31,792 nt of DNA from Akkermansiaceae bacterium UBA5688 (GTDB lineage: Bacteria > Verrucomicrobiota > Verrucomicrobiia > Verrucomicrobiales > Akkermansiaceae): assembly GCA_002420315.1 (NCBI GenBank), contig DIHU01000133.1, positions 1 through 31,792 on the forward strand, in the 5' to 3' direction. This document shows, piece by piece, positions 24,522-31,792 of this stretch. The notes beneath the pieces are model-generated. The model was not told where the DNA came from. It saw nothing but the letters and a program-made list of their open reading frames with translations, and searched no databases. The translations under genes were made by a program, and so were the position numbers. Position 1 is the first letter of the stretch; every line of letters begins with the position of its first letter.

Positions 24522-24620
24522 ATCAAGGAGGCTTAACCTATTATTCTAAGAACCGTATTTTTCTTTTATCGCCTTACGAGTATCCGACTTCCTCAACTTC
24601 AAATTGAAACCCCCGCCAAA
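24522..24620. other. Spacer downstream of rhaB, no terminator recognised
   Basis: The minus-strand rha operon ends at 24621. The following ~100 bp have no GC-rich hairpin with a T tract. A short AT-rich palindrome TTCAAATTGAA lies near 24598-24608. Termination may be Rho-dependent or further left. Confidence 0.3.
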
Positions 24621-26111
24621 TTAAAGATTCAGGAGGTTCCTAAAACGCACGTAGGCAGTATCCCAGTCATCAGGATGAGCAGGTTCAAAATGCCTTGTTT
24701 GAAAAGACTCTCGAATCAGGTCGCGACCTTCACCCAAACTCCGAAGTCCATCCAGAGCGACCTTCTGCATCATAACATTCCCTGCTGCAGTTGCCTCGTA
24801 TGGCCCCACCACAACTGGTCGATTAATACTACTAGCAATGCTTTTATTAAGCTGATCATTTTGACCTCCACCTCCAATGATATGAAGGACCTCAATTCGG
24901 TATCCAATCACCTCCTCTAACCTCTCAAGCACAAAGCGAATCTTCATCGCCAAACTATCAGTGACCAATCGGAGAATCTCGGCTGCCCCCTCTGGAACAT
25001 CCTGTCCAGTCTCGCGGCAGTAGTCCTGAATCACGAGAGGCATATTACAACGCCCCGCAAAGCGGGTATCATCAGGATCAATAAACGATTGTAATCGCTC
25101 CGCTCCCGTCGCCATTGCTGCGAGCTCACGGTAACTCCAATCATTCCCCCGCTCCTTCCAAACTCGACGGCATTCCTGCACCACCCATAAGCCATTAATA
25201 TTTTTCAGGAGCCGAATAGTATCGAAGACCCCAACCTCGTTCGTGAAATTATAGGACCGCGCCAAAGAAGTGATGATGGGATTCTCAAGCTCTACCCCCA
25301 GAAGAGACCAAGTTCCCGAGCTCAGATAGGCAAATTTCGTTCCGATTTTTGCGGGAACCGCTGCTACCGCCGAAGCGGTATCATGCGCCCCCACCGTTAC
25401 CACTCTTGTCTCGGAAGATAATCCAGTTTGATCCCTGATCGAAGCCTTAACGATCCCAAGATCAGTCCCGGGGGAAACAAATTTCGGAGCGACGTCCAAC
25501 GGAAGTGCCAAAGCTTCGAACAAAGTTCGCGACCAGTCCTTCTTTATAGGATTATAAAACTGAGTCGTGCTTGCGTTGGTTCGCTCACAAAAAGCCTGCC
25601 CAGTTAGCGAAAGGTTAATTAAGTCTGGCACCATCAAAAACTGATCTGCGAGAGGCAGTAATGAATCAGGATTCTTCACTTCTGCACGCATCTGCGGAAG
25701 TGTATTAATGTTCATGAATTGGATCCCTGTCTTTTCAAAAATGACATCTTTGGAAACTCGCTTCTCAAGATCCTCGTACATGTTTTTTGTTCGAGGATCA
25801 CGGTAGTGCCTTATCTTACCGAGGAGCTTCCCATTCTTATCTATAAACCCGTAATCAACACCCCAGGTATCCACCCCAATAGAACAAATACTTTCAGCCC
25901 CGTAGCGGACTACCGATAAGCGTAAACCTTCCACGACCCCAGCCCAGAGCTTCTCAAAATCCCAATAAAGATTCCCACCTTCTTCAAAAGGTTCGTTCTC
26001 GAACCGATAGACCTCCTCTAAAGAGAGCCTTCCTCCTAACATCAAACCCGCAATGATCCGGCCGCTCCCCGCGCCAAGATCAACAGCAAGAAAAACCGCA
26101 CCATCAGCCAT
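24621..26111 (-). CDS. rhaB: L-rhamnulokinase
   Basis: This 496-residue FGGY-family sugar kinase phosphorylates L-rhamnulose to L-rhamnulose-1-phosphate. N-terminal ATPase-fold signatures are DLGAGSGRI (residues ~11-19), NLYWDFEKLW and SIGVDTWGVDYGF, the RhaB-type substrate region. HYRDPRT follows near 110. The C-terminal half has VTVGAHDTASAVAAVP, YLSSGTWSLLGVE and IIGGGGQNDQLNKSIAS with PYEATAAGN. Length matches RhaB (~490). The start is 3 bp after the Mqo stop, making it the last gene of a three-gene operon. The rhamnulose assignment over other FGGY substrates rests on the AGSGR motif and the adjacent aldolase. Confidence 0.92.
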   Translation of the reverse strand: MADGAVFLAVDLGAGSGRIIAGLMLGGRLSLEEVYRFENEPFEEGGNLYWDFEKLWAGVVEGLRLSVVRYGAESICSIGVDTWGVDYGFIDKNGKLLGKIRHYRDPRTKNMYEDLEKRVSKDVIFEKTGIQFMNINTLPQMRAEVKNPDSLLPLADQFLMVPDLINLSLTGQAFCERTNASTTQFYNPIKKDWSRTLFEALALPLDVAPKFVSPGTDLGIVKASIRDQTGLSSETRVVTVGAHDTASAVAAVPAKIGTKFAYLSSGTWSLLGVELENPIITSLARSYNFTNEVGVFDTIRLLKNINGLWVVQECRRVWKERGNDWSYRELAAMATGAERLQSFIDPDDTRFAGRCNMPLVIQDYCRETGQDVPEGAAEILRLVTDSLAMKIRFVLERLEEVIGYRIEVLHIIGGGGQNDQLNKSIASSINRPVVVGPYEATAAGNVMMQKVALDGLRSLGEGRDLIRESFQTRHFEPAHPDDWDTAYVRFRNLLNL

Positions 26112-26114
26112 CGC

Positions 26115-27605
26115 TCAAATAAGATTAAGGTCAGCCATCGCCTTCTCATGAATCTCGAGATAGCGGCTCCGCGCGGTATTTAATTTCAGATCATTATTCC
26201 AGTTTGGAATCATATCGCTCATCCGCTCCTTTGCTTCGTCAGATTCAAGAAGCTGGGGAAGACAACGCTCGATACACTCAAGCATCACTTGAGTCGAAAC
26301 TGAAGCGCCCGGTGATGCTCCGAGAAGCGCTGAAATAGTTCTATCAGCGCTGGTAATTACTTCCGTTCCATAATGAACGATCCCAGGTTCTTCACCGGGC
26401 TCCTGTTTGATGGCTTGGACCCGAATCCCAGCATCGATAACCTCCCAGTCCTCGGCTATGGCTTCTGGATAAAAATTGCGCAACTCGCGCATCCGCGATT
26501 CTTTGGACTGCAGTCCCTGCTCGACGAGGTATTTCACGAGATCCAAATTATGCATTCCGACCCTCATCAGTGATAGAATATTCCCAGGACGCACCGAAAG
26601 GGGCAAATCAAAATGACTCCCTCCATTGTGAAGGAATTTTCCAGTCCAAGCCGCAAATGGGCCAAAAAGTAAGGACTGCTTACCATCGATCATACGAGTA
26701 TCAAGGTGGGGAACCGCCATCGTCGGAGCTGCGCCAAGAGCCTGCCCATAGACCTTAGCTGTGTGCTTGGCCACAACCTCAGGATTCCGGGTGATCATCC
26801 ACTGCCCGCCAATCGGAAAGCCGCCATACCCACTCACTTCAGGGATCCCCGATTTTTGAAGCAACGGAAGCGAACCCCCACCAGCTCCTACGAAAACAAA
26901 GTCAGCGTGAATCTTCTGTTTCTGGCCGGTCTCCTCATTACGCACAGTCACAATCCAGCCCTTGCCTAAAATCTCTTTATTGAGATCGACAACCCGCTGT
27001 CCAAACTGCGTGCTGCAATTTTCCTGCTCATTGATCCATTGACAAAAACACCGAGAAATCTCGCCAAAATTCACATCGGTTCCGCCATCCATGTGAGTCG
27101 CGGCAACCGGTTGTTCCTCATCGCGCCCTTCCATCAAAAGTGGGGCCCAATCAGCAATCTCATCTCGATCTGTCGAAAACCTCATCGGCTCAAAGAAATG
27201 ATGCTTCTTCAGCCCTTCGTAGCGAGCTTTGAGGTAAGGAACCTGCTCTTTAGTATGAACAAGGGAGATGTGTGGCAACGGATTCAAACATTCCCTTGTA
27301 TCCTTGATGATCCCCCTCCGCGCCGCATGCGCCCAGAACTGAAGAGAATGTTCGAAGTCTTCAAAAACTGAGATCGCTTTTGAAACATCTACCGTTCCAT
27401 CTTCCTCTTGGTTTGGAGTGTAAGATAGCTCGCAAATTCCCGCATGCCCAGTCCCCGCATTATTCCAGCCATTCGAGGCTTCTTGAGCAGGCTTTTCAGT
27501 CACTTCAAAGAGCTGCACTGAGAGAGCAGGATTCAACTCTCTGATCATCACTCCAAGCGTCGAGGACATAATCCCCGAGCCGATAAGAAGAATGTCAGTT
27601 TTCAT
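26115..27605 (-). CDS. mqo: Mqo-family quinone-dependent dehydrogenase (malate or lactate)
   Basis: The 496-residue FAD flavoprotein is of the malate:quinone oxidoreductase family, which oxidises (S)-malate at the membrane and reduces quinone. The start is taken at the ATG at 27605, giving MKTDILLIGSGIMSSTLG, a textbook FAD-binding N-terminus 7 bp after the preceding stop. A longer frame from 27647 would overlap the aldolase gene and is rejected. Family landmarks include SNGWNNAGTGHAG, HMDGGTDVNFGEISR, FVGAGGGSLPLLQKSGI and FGPFAAWTGKFL. Its position between two rhamnose genes is unexpected for a TCA-cycle enzyme. S. aureus has a member that works as lactate:quinone oxidoreductase, and lactate is the product of the adjacent fusion enzyme. 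Substrate is therefore uncertain. Confidence 0.9.
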   Translation of the reverse strand: MKTDILLIGSGIMSSTLGVMIRELNPALSVQLFEVTEKPAQEASNGWNNAGTGHAGICELSYTPNQEEDGTVDVSKAISVFEDFEHSLQFWAHAARRGIIKDTRECLNPLPHISLVHTKEQVPYLKARYEGLKKHHFFEPMRFSTDRDEIADWAPLLMEGRDEEQPVAATHMDGGTDVNFGEISRCFCQWINEQENCSTQFGQRVVDLNKEILGKGWIVTVRNEETGQKQKIHADFVFVGAGGGSLPLLQKSGIPEVSGYGGFPIGGQWMITRNPEVVAKHTAKVYGQALGAAPTMAVPHLDTRMIDGKQSLLFGPFAAWTGKFLHNGGSHFDLPLSVRPGNILSLMRVGMHNLDLVKYLVEQGLQSKESRMRELRNFYPEAIAEDWEVIDAGIRVQAIKQEPGEEPGIVHYGTEVITSADRTISALLGASPGASVSTQVMLECIERCLPQLLESDEAKERMSDMIPNWNNDLKLNTARSRYLEIHEKAMADLNLI

Positions 27606-27612
27606 AACGAAA

Positions 27613-29805
27613 TTAGCGCAGAAACGCTTCCTGAAGACCTCCATCAACAGCTAGAATTTGGCCGGTCGTTTTTGAAGAAGCATCACTGAGCATGAAAAGG
27701 ATCCCCTGCGCTTGGTCCTCAGGTGTAATCGGAGACTTGGTAAGTGTCCGATCGGCATAAAACTGTGCAAGCTTGTTACGAAGCTCCTGAGTGCTCTCAT
27801 CATCACTAAAAGAAATTTCGTACTTGGCGAGCGACGCGATCACTCGATCTCTTGGAAACATTCCACTTCCAGCTACCACCGTAGCTGGAGCGACTCCATT
27901 GACCCGAATGAGAGGTGCAAGTTCGATCGCCAATTCACGGATTAAATGATTAGCGGCCGCCTTCGAGGAATCATACGCAAGACTACCCTTTTTAGAAACA
28001 ACCGCATTCGCACTCGTCGTGATAACCATCGAGCCTTTAAGCCCTTGTTGTTTCCAAATCTCGGAGGCCTCATCTGCGACTAAATAAGGCCCAGAGACAT
28101 TGATCCCAAAAGTAAGTCCCCATTTTTCATCAGGGATATGTCCGGTCCGATCCGGTGGCACGAAAACTCCAGCAGTCACCGCAACATGATCTAACCCACC
28201 ATAGGCATAGATGACCTTGTCTAGCATCGCCTTGATCGAGACACGATCTGTCACGTCACACGCCACCCCGATGGCATTTCCACAACCCGAAACTCCGGTT
28301 CCGGCGACGCCAATCCCCTTTCCAACTTTTGCAATCAATTCAGCCGCAGTCTGCTCAGCTGCCTCCGAATTTAAATCAGCACAGACGACATGCGCACCCT
28401 GATCGATCATGAGATGAGCCATTTCTTTTCCAATTCCACTACCAGCTCCAACCACAAGAACCACTCTCCGTGCATACTCACACTCGGGAGGCATACGCTG
28501 CAGCTTCGCCTCCTCAAGAGCCCAATATTCAATATCAAAAGCCTCTTTCTGTGGTAACCCGATATATTCATCGATCGCCTCTGCACCGCGCATCACCGAG
28601 ATTGCGCAATTGTAGAATTCAGCTGTCACCCGCGATTCTGATTTGTTCTTTCCAAACGCCACTATCCCGATCCCCGGAATAAGTACCACGGTCGGATTTG
28701 AATCACGCATTGCAGGCGAGGATGGCTCCTTATTTGCCTCGTAGTATTTCGCATAGTCGACACGGTATTCCTCTAATCCTTCCAGAAGTTTAGCCCTCAA
28801 AATTTCGAAATCTTCATTTTTTGGATCCCAGTCAACATAGAGTGGTTTGATCTTGGTTCGCAGGAAATGATCTGGACAAGAAGTACCCAGCCCCGCAAGA
28901 CGCTTCGCAGCATGAGAGTTTACAAACTCCAGAGCAGCTTCCGTTGATTCAATTGTTGCGACAAAACGATTCTGCTGACTCACCTGCCCACGCAACCATG
29001 GCACAATTTTACTTACTAAGTCCTTCTGATGATCGGCCGAAAGGTTCTCATATTTCTGCCCTTCAAAAGTCTGCTCGCCTTTGTCTCTATCCTCAATATA
29101 TCTGCCAGCTCGCTCAATCAACTCTAGGGTGAGTTCGTAACATTCCTTATCGTCGTCCGCCCAATTGATCAGCCCATGCTGCCCCATATTTATCCCTTTA
29201 GCCTGAGGATACTTTTTACAAACCTCTTGAAACAAAAGACCAAGCTCAAAACCCGGGCGTTGCCAGGAGGTATAAATCACCTCATCTCCAAAAATCTCCC
29301 GGGTAATGGCCTCTGAATTCTTGGTAGCACAGATCGAAATAAACGCATTAGGATGCATGTGGTCGACATGCTTGTATGGAATGAAGGAATGAAGCGGAGT
29401 ATCAATCGAGGAAGGTCGCGGATTGAGATTAAAAGTAGTATGCCGATACATCCCTACCATATCATCTTCGATTTGGGTCTTCACCCCATTCGGCGAAGTT
29501 TCATTATAAATTTTCTGTAACGCAATAAGCTTATCCTGATACAGCGAAGAAAAATTTTCGATTGTTGAAGTTCTTAGGTCCCCACCAGAACCTTTGACCC
29601 AAAGAATCTCAACCTCTTCGCCGGTCAAAGGGTCCGTCTCCATTGCTTTAGACGAAGTATTCCCACCACCGGTATTAGTGATACGCTGATCATTCCCGAG
29701 AATATTTGATCGATACGCTAAACGCTCGGCAACGTTCATTGAGCCGACTCTTGCATCGTCCCAGCCATAATCTACGTGACGATATTCCGATGATGTAAAT
29801 GACAT
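27613..29805 (-). CDS. rhaEW: Bifunctional rhamnulose-1-phosphate aldolase/lactaldehyde dehydrogenase
   Basis: The 730-residue fusion matches bacterial bifunctional aldolase/short-chain dehydrogenases. Residues ~1-435 form a class II aldolase domain (TNTGGGNTSSKA, VKGSGGDLRT, HMHPNAFISICATKN and GQHGLINW with likely zinc histidines). It would split rhamnulose-1-phosphate into dihydroxyacetone phosphate and L-lactaldehyde. Residues ~445-730 are an SDR domain with the NAD motif GAGSGIG (~453-459), an NVSG-like INVSGPY, and catalytic Y611-xxx-K615. It would oxidise lactaldehyde to L-lactate. A DGGLQEAFLR end is typical. It is first in the operon with rhaB and the Mqo homologue. No isomerase or rhamnose transporter is in the window, so the pathway is incomplete here. 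Confidence 0.93.
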   Translation of the reverse strand: MSFTSSEYRHVDYGWDDARVGSMNVAERLAYRSNILGNDQRITNTGGGNTSSKAMETDPLTGEEVEILWVKGSGGDLRTSTIENFSSLYQDKLIALQKIYNETSPNGVKTQIEDDMVGMYRHTTFNLNPRPSSIDTPLHSFIPYKHVDHMHPNAFISICATKNSEAITREIFGDEVIYTSWQRPGFELGLLFQEVCKKYPQAKGINMGQHGLINWADDDKECYELTLELIERAGRYIEDRDKGEQTFEGQKYENLSADHQKDLVSKIVPWLRGQVSQQNRFVATIESTEAALEFVNSHAAKRLAGLGTSCPDHFLRTKIKPLYVDWDPKNEDFEILRAKLLEGLEEYRVDYAKYYEANKEPSSPAMRDSNPTVVLIPGIGIVAFGKNKSESRVTAEFYNCAISVMRGAEAIDEYIGLPQKEAFDIEYWALEEAKLQRMPPECEYARRVVLVVGAGSGIGKEMAHLMIDQGAHVVCADLNSEAAEQTAAELIAKVGKGIGVAGTGVSGCGNAIGVACDVTDRVSIKAMLDKVIYAYGGLDHVAVTAGVFVPPDRTGHIPDEKWGLTFGINVSGPYLVADEASEIWKQQGLKGSMVITTSANAVVSKKGSLAYDSSKAAANHLIRELAIELAPLIRVNGVAPATVVAGSGMFPRDRVIASLAKYEISFSDDESTQELRNKLAQFYADRTLTKSPITPEDQAQGILFMLSDASSKTTGQILAVDGGLQEAFLR

Positions 29806-29881
29806 AATATAAATAGTGTTCTGAAACTTTGAACTAACGATTCGGCCTATCCCAGGGAGATTGAGGGCCTATTTTCCCCGA

Positions 29882-29909
29882 TTCATAAGATTAGCTGAAA
29901 TCCTTTCAA
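29882..29909 (-). promoter_or_regulatory. Candidate promoter for rhaEW
   Basis: On the minus strand TTGAAA (29909-29904; 5 of 6 consensus) and TATGAA (29887-29882; 4 of 6) are separated by 16 bp. Transcription would start near 29875, about 70 bp before the rhaEW start. Sequence match only. Confidence 0.35.
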
Positions 29910-29960
29910 GTGTCAGTGGATCTTTGACGCAGATCATGCCGTGTTGAAGAAAAAAGAGTG

Positions 29961-29989
29961 CACTTTCGCATACAAACTATGCAAAAGTG
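29961..29989. promoter_or_regulatory. Inverted repeat, candidate rhamnose regulator site
   Basis: Arms CACTTTCGCATA and TATGCAAAAGTG are complementary at 11 of 12 positions around a 5-bp spacer (CAAAC). It sits about 155 bp upstream of rhaEW and about 70 bp upstream of the candidate -35. The size and symmetry suit a dimeric transcription factor rather than a terminator, since no T tract follows. The regulator gene is not in the window. Confidence 0.45.
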
Positions 29990-30229
29990 ATTGGAGTAGA
30001 TTAAGACCAAGCAAACTCTGTCCTCTCAAAAAGAACAAGTCTCAGCAAAACCCAAAGATGGCAGACCGATCTGAAGACGATTAATTTTTCGTATGCCAAG
30101 AGCTGGGTGTCGTCGATTATTAAGTTTCTTAGCAAAAGGTATCCAAAACTATTCAGGTTACACTTTTTCTATGTAAAAAGATTCCACCAAGTCGGTATCT
30201 AAAATTCAATTCCCAGCTCCAAAAATCAG

Positions 30230-31486
30230 TCAACTTGCAAGGAGTCGACCTAAATAGATCGAGGTCTGGTGTATCTTACCATCCCACTCTTGCCAGATCA
30301 TGATGAGATGAAGCTCCTCGCCCAAAAGCACCGGACCATCAAAACGACCCACAGTTTCTAAATCAAAACTATGCGCCCCGACAGTACCCCGTAAAATGTC
30401 CACTAAGGTATCACGCCAGTCAGGATGACTTTTGCGCCACTTAGAAAAAGATTGCCCGTTTTGCCATCTTCCAAGACCAACTCGACAAGAGCGAAAATTG
30501 TCCTTCTCATCTGGATCTGACATCCAATGAAGGCTCACTTTTTCGTCCTCAACTACTGACTTCTTACTCTTCCAACCATCCAAGAAAAACACCACACCTG
30601 GGAGTTGAGAACCAAATGATCTCCGGTAAATCACCCAGCCAATACACAAACCTACCACGACAAAAGATGCCAAGGCAGCCCAGACATATAGCCATCGCAA
30701 ATCTCCTAATTTGATCATCAGTAGCCCACCGCCTACCGCCCCCAGTGAGATTAAGAGGATCCAGAACATCGACCACATCAAGAACCACCCCCCCCGATGA
30801 ACTATCGTCATTGAGAAGAATAACAATTTGGTTCCAGCTCCACCGTCTTTTAAGGAAGACACGATTAATTCAGGGGCATTTAAGATAAATTGGCTCCTTA
30901 ATTTTCCGCGCCACCAATAAATAATGGTTGGAAGCACGGCATATCCTGCAATCGCGATTCCCAGCGCCAACAAAACTAGAGAAAGAGGAATTAACATCCA
31001 GGTCTTCGGGGTTAGAGAGCGCTGAATCACGGCTTCGCCTGCCGCATCCGGATTTACGAAAATCGTAAATCCTTCGTCTGAATTTTTATTCTCAATAAAT
31101 TCTGAAATCTCTACCGCCATCAACCCGCCGCTGACATTGCCAAATGAAAAACGGGTTCCTGAAAAGGTCTCTTCTCCTACTTCATACGAATAGCGAATCG
31201 CAGTCTGCCCATGACTTTCCAGCAAGGTTGCAGTTGCTTCCTCCCACCAAATGCTACGAACCAAATCAACAAACGCCGCGTTCGGCTCTTCAGCAATCTT
31301 GCCACATCCTACCAAAATCAATGTAGCCATAACAGCCGACAAGAGACGCTTCCACCACTTTGGCTTTGAGTCACCCAGCGCACGTACTACTCTTGCCAAA
31401 AAACTTAAGTTTTTCCTTTTGTCACTCACTTCATTCGCGCACCCGAACTCTTTAAGATGCTTACGAATAAATCCAAAGCGTTCCAT
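30230..31486 (-). CDS. DUF3592-like membrane protein of unknown function
   Basis: The 418-residue frame has a hydrophobic stretch at about 46-60 ending in LVGC, then residues ~80-155 resembling DUF3592: WEEATATLLESHGQ, AIRYSYEVGEETFSGTRF, and IFVNPDAAGEAVIQ. A helix at ~160-185, two more at ~225-255 and ~262-285, and a soluble C-terminal domain of ~125 residues (rich in Trp and Asp) follow. The ~40 residues before the first hydrophobic stretch (MERFGFIRKHLKEFG...) are unusually long. The true start could be internal, for example the ATG at codon 50, but that would remove most of the apparent lipoprotein leader. No catalytic motif is visible. The DUF3592 call is from pattern memory. Confidence 0.6.
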   Translation of the reverse strand: MERFGFIRKHLKEFGCANEVSDKRKNLSFLARVVRALGDSKPKWWKRLLSAVMATLILVGCGKIAEEPNAAFVDLVRSIWWEEATATLLESHGQTAIRYSYEVGEETFSGTRFSFGNVSGGLMAVEISEFIENKNSDEGFTIFVNPDAAGEAVIQRSLTPKTWMLIPLSLVLLALGIAIAGYAVLPTIIYWWRGKLRSQFILNAPELIVSSLKDGGAGTKLLFFSMTIVHRGGWFLMWSMFWILLISLGAVGGGLLMIKLGDLRWLYVWAALASFVVVGLCIGWVIYRRSFGSQLPGVVFFLDGWKSKKSVVEDEKVSLHWMSDPDEKDNFRSCRVGLGRWQNGQSFSKWRKSHPDWRDTLVDILRGTVGAHSFDLETVGRFDGPVLLGEELHLIMIWQEWDGKIHQTSIYLGRLLAS

Positions 31487-31792
31487 GGAGGAACTTCAAT
31501 GAGATTAGGCAGAAATTTAAACTTATCTCAGATTATAATCTTCGGAAAGCTTACTGGAACCCAACCCTCTTACTCAGGAATAGATCAAAAGAGTCTCAAC
31601 AACAAAACTATGGAGTAGCGCTCGAACGGATCTCGCCCAGTCAACGCATCACCTATTTCACCAACCACTTCAGAGTTACCTCGATATCCGGTCATTTTAC
31701 CGAAATGGTAATTCAAGTTGATGGAAATGCCTAGGGGCTCGACGAAGTCTCGACCGGTGAGTGGCCCTCCAGGCTCGGCTGCGCACGATTTT
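31487..31792. other. Right-edge region with a possible YceI-like remnant
   Basis: No complete gene is visible in these 306 bp. On the plus strand at about 31636-31733 the frame reads SQRITYFTNHFRVTSISGHF, then TEMVIQVDGNA and a TAG stop. This recalls the YceI-family N-terminal strand pattern (H-x-x-I-x-F, HFxVTxxSGxF, VDG). The frame stays open after the TAG to the window edge. No ATG is placed to start it. It may be a decayed YceI-like gene or chance. Confidence 0.25.

Larger units (their letters stand above)
29806..30229. other. Promoter region of the rha operon
   Basis: This 424-bp region separates rhaEW from the next minus-strand gene. It contains a 29-bp inverted repeat and a candidate promoter, listed separately. 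AT-rich sequence (TATTTATATT) directly precedes the rhaEW ATG. No ORF of note and no strong terminator for the upstream gene were seen. Confidence 0.5.

Noticed and set aside
27606..27647. 14-residue N-terminal extension of the Mqo homologue
   Set aside because: It would overlap the aldolase gene and put extra residues before the FAD-binding strand, which begins properly at the ATG at 27605.

Overview
The window looks like a chromosomal segment of an aerobic, heterotrophic member of the Verrucomicrobiota. That placement is inferred from gene content: a secreted lamin-tail-domain protein with an Asp-rich calcium-binding-like C-terminal motif, an alternative complex III plus oxidase super-operon, a fused rhamnulose-phosphate aldolase/dehydrogenase, an SHD1-like domain, and few recognisable Shine-Dalgarno sites. 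I cannot assign a genus. I found no tRNA, rRNA, CRISPR array, insertion sequence or phage gene.

Layout. Positions 1-1560 hold a terminator for a gene outside the window, then thymidine phosphorylase (deoA), preceded in its operon by a 56-residue XapX-type membrane protein that is easily missed. Divergently, 1677-4625 encodes a large secreted protein with an internally duplicated ~220-residue module. Positions 4693-5685 encode a lipoprotein with a thioredoxin-like domain lacking CXXC and an SHD1-like tail.

The core is a 16-gene, ~17 kb operon on the minus strand, from 22952 down to 5799, closed by a strong intrinsic terminator. It encodes alternative complex III (ActA-F, quinol oxidation), a small single-helix protein, a cbb3-like trio (CcoN-, CcoO- and CcoP-like), an A-family aa3-type oxidase (subunits I, III, IV and II) and two tiny membrane proteins. 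The CcoN-like subunit aligns with true CcoN along its length but has lost every CuB ligand and all heme-ligand histidines except one. It is therefore a catalytically dead 'ghost' oxidase subunit kept beside two heme-c partners and a fully equipped aa3 oxidase. Oxidase subunit III carries a ~380-residue hydrophilic insertion predicted to face the periplasm. Together these suggest a custom electron-transfer supercomplex running from quinol through ActA/ActE and the ghost-cbb3 cytochromes to CuA and O2. Two perfect TGTGA-N6-TCACA sites (CRP/FNR-family type) lie just upstream of actA.

Positions 23016-24620 hold a lipocalin (blc) flanked by low-coding DNA and what looks like a decayed C-terminal gene fragment. 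Positions 29805-24621 form a three-gene minus-strand operon: rhamnulose-1-phosphate aldolase fused to lactaldehyde dehydrogenase, an Mqo-family quinone-linked dehydrogenase, and rhamnulokinase. The Mqo homologue may oxidise the L-lactate made from rhamnose, feeding quinol to the alternative complex III. An imperfect inverted repeat upstream is a candidate operator. The right end carries a DUF3592-like membrane protein and 306 bp with a possible decayed YceI-like fragment.
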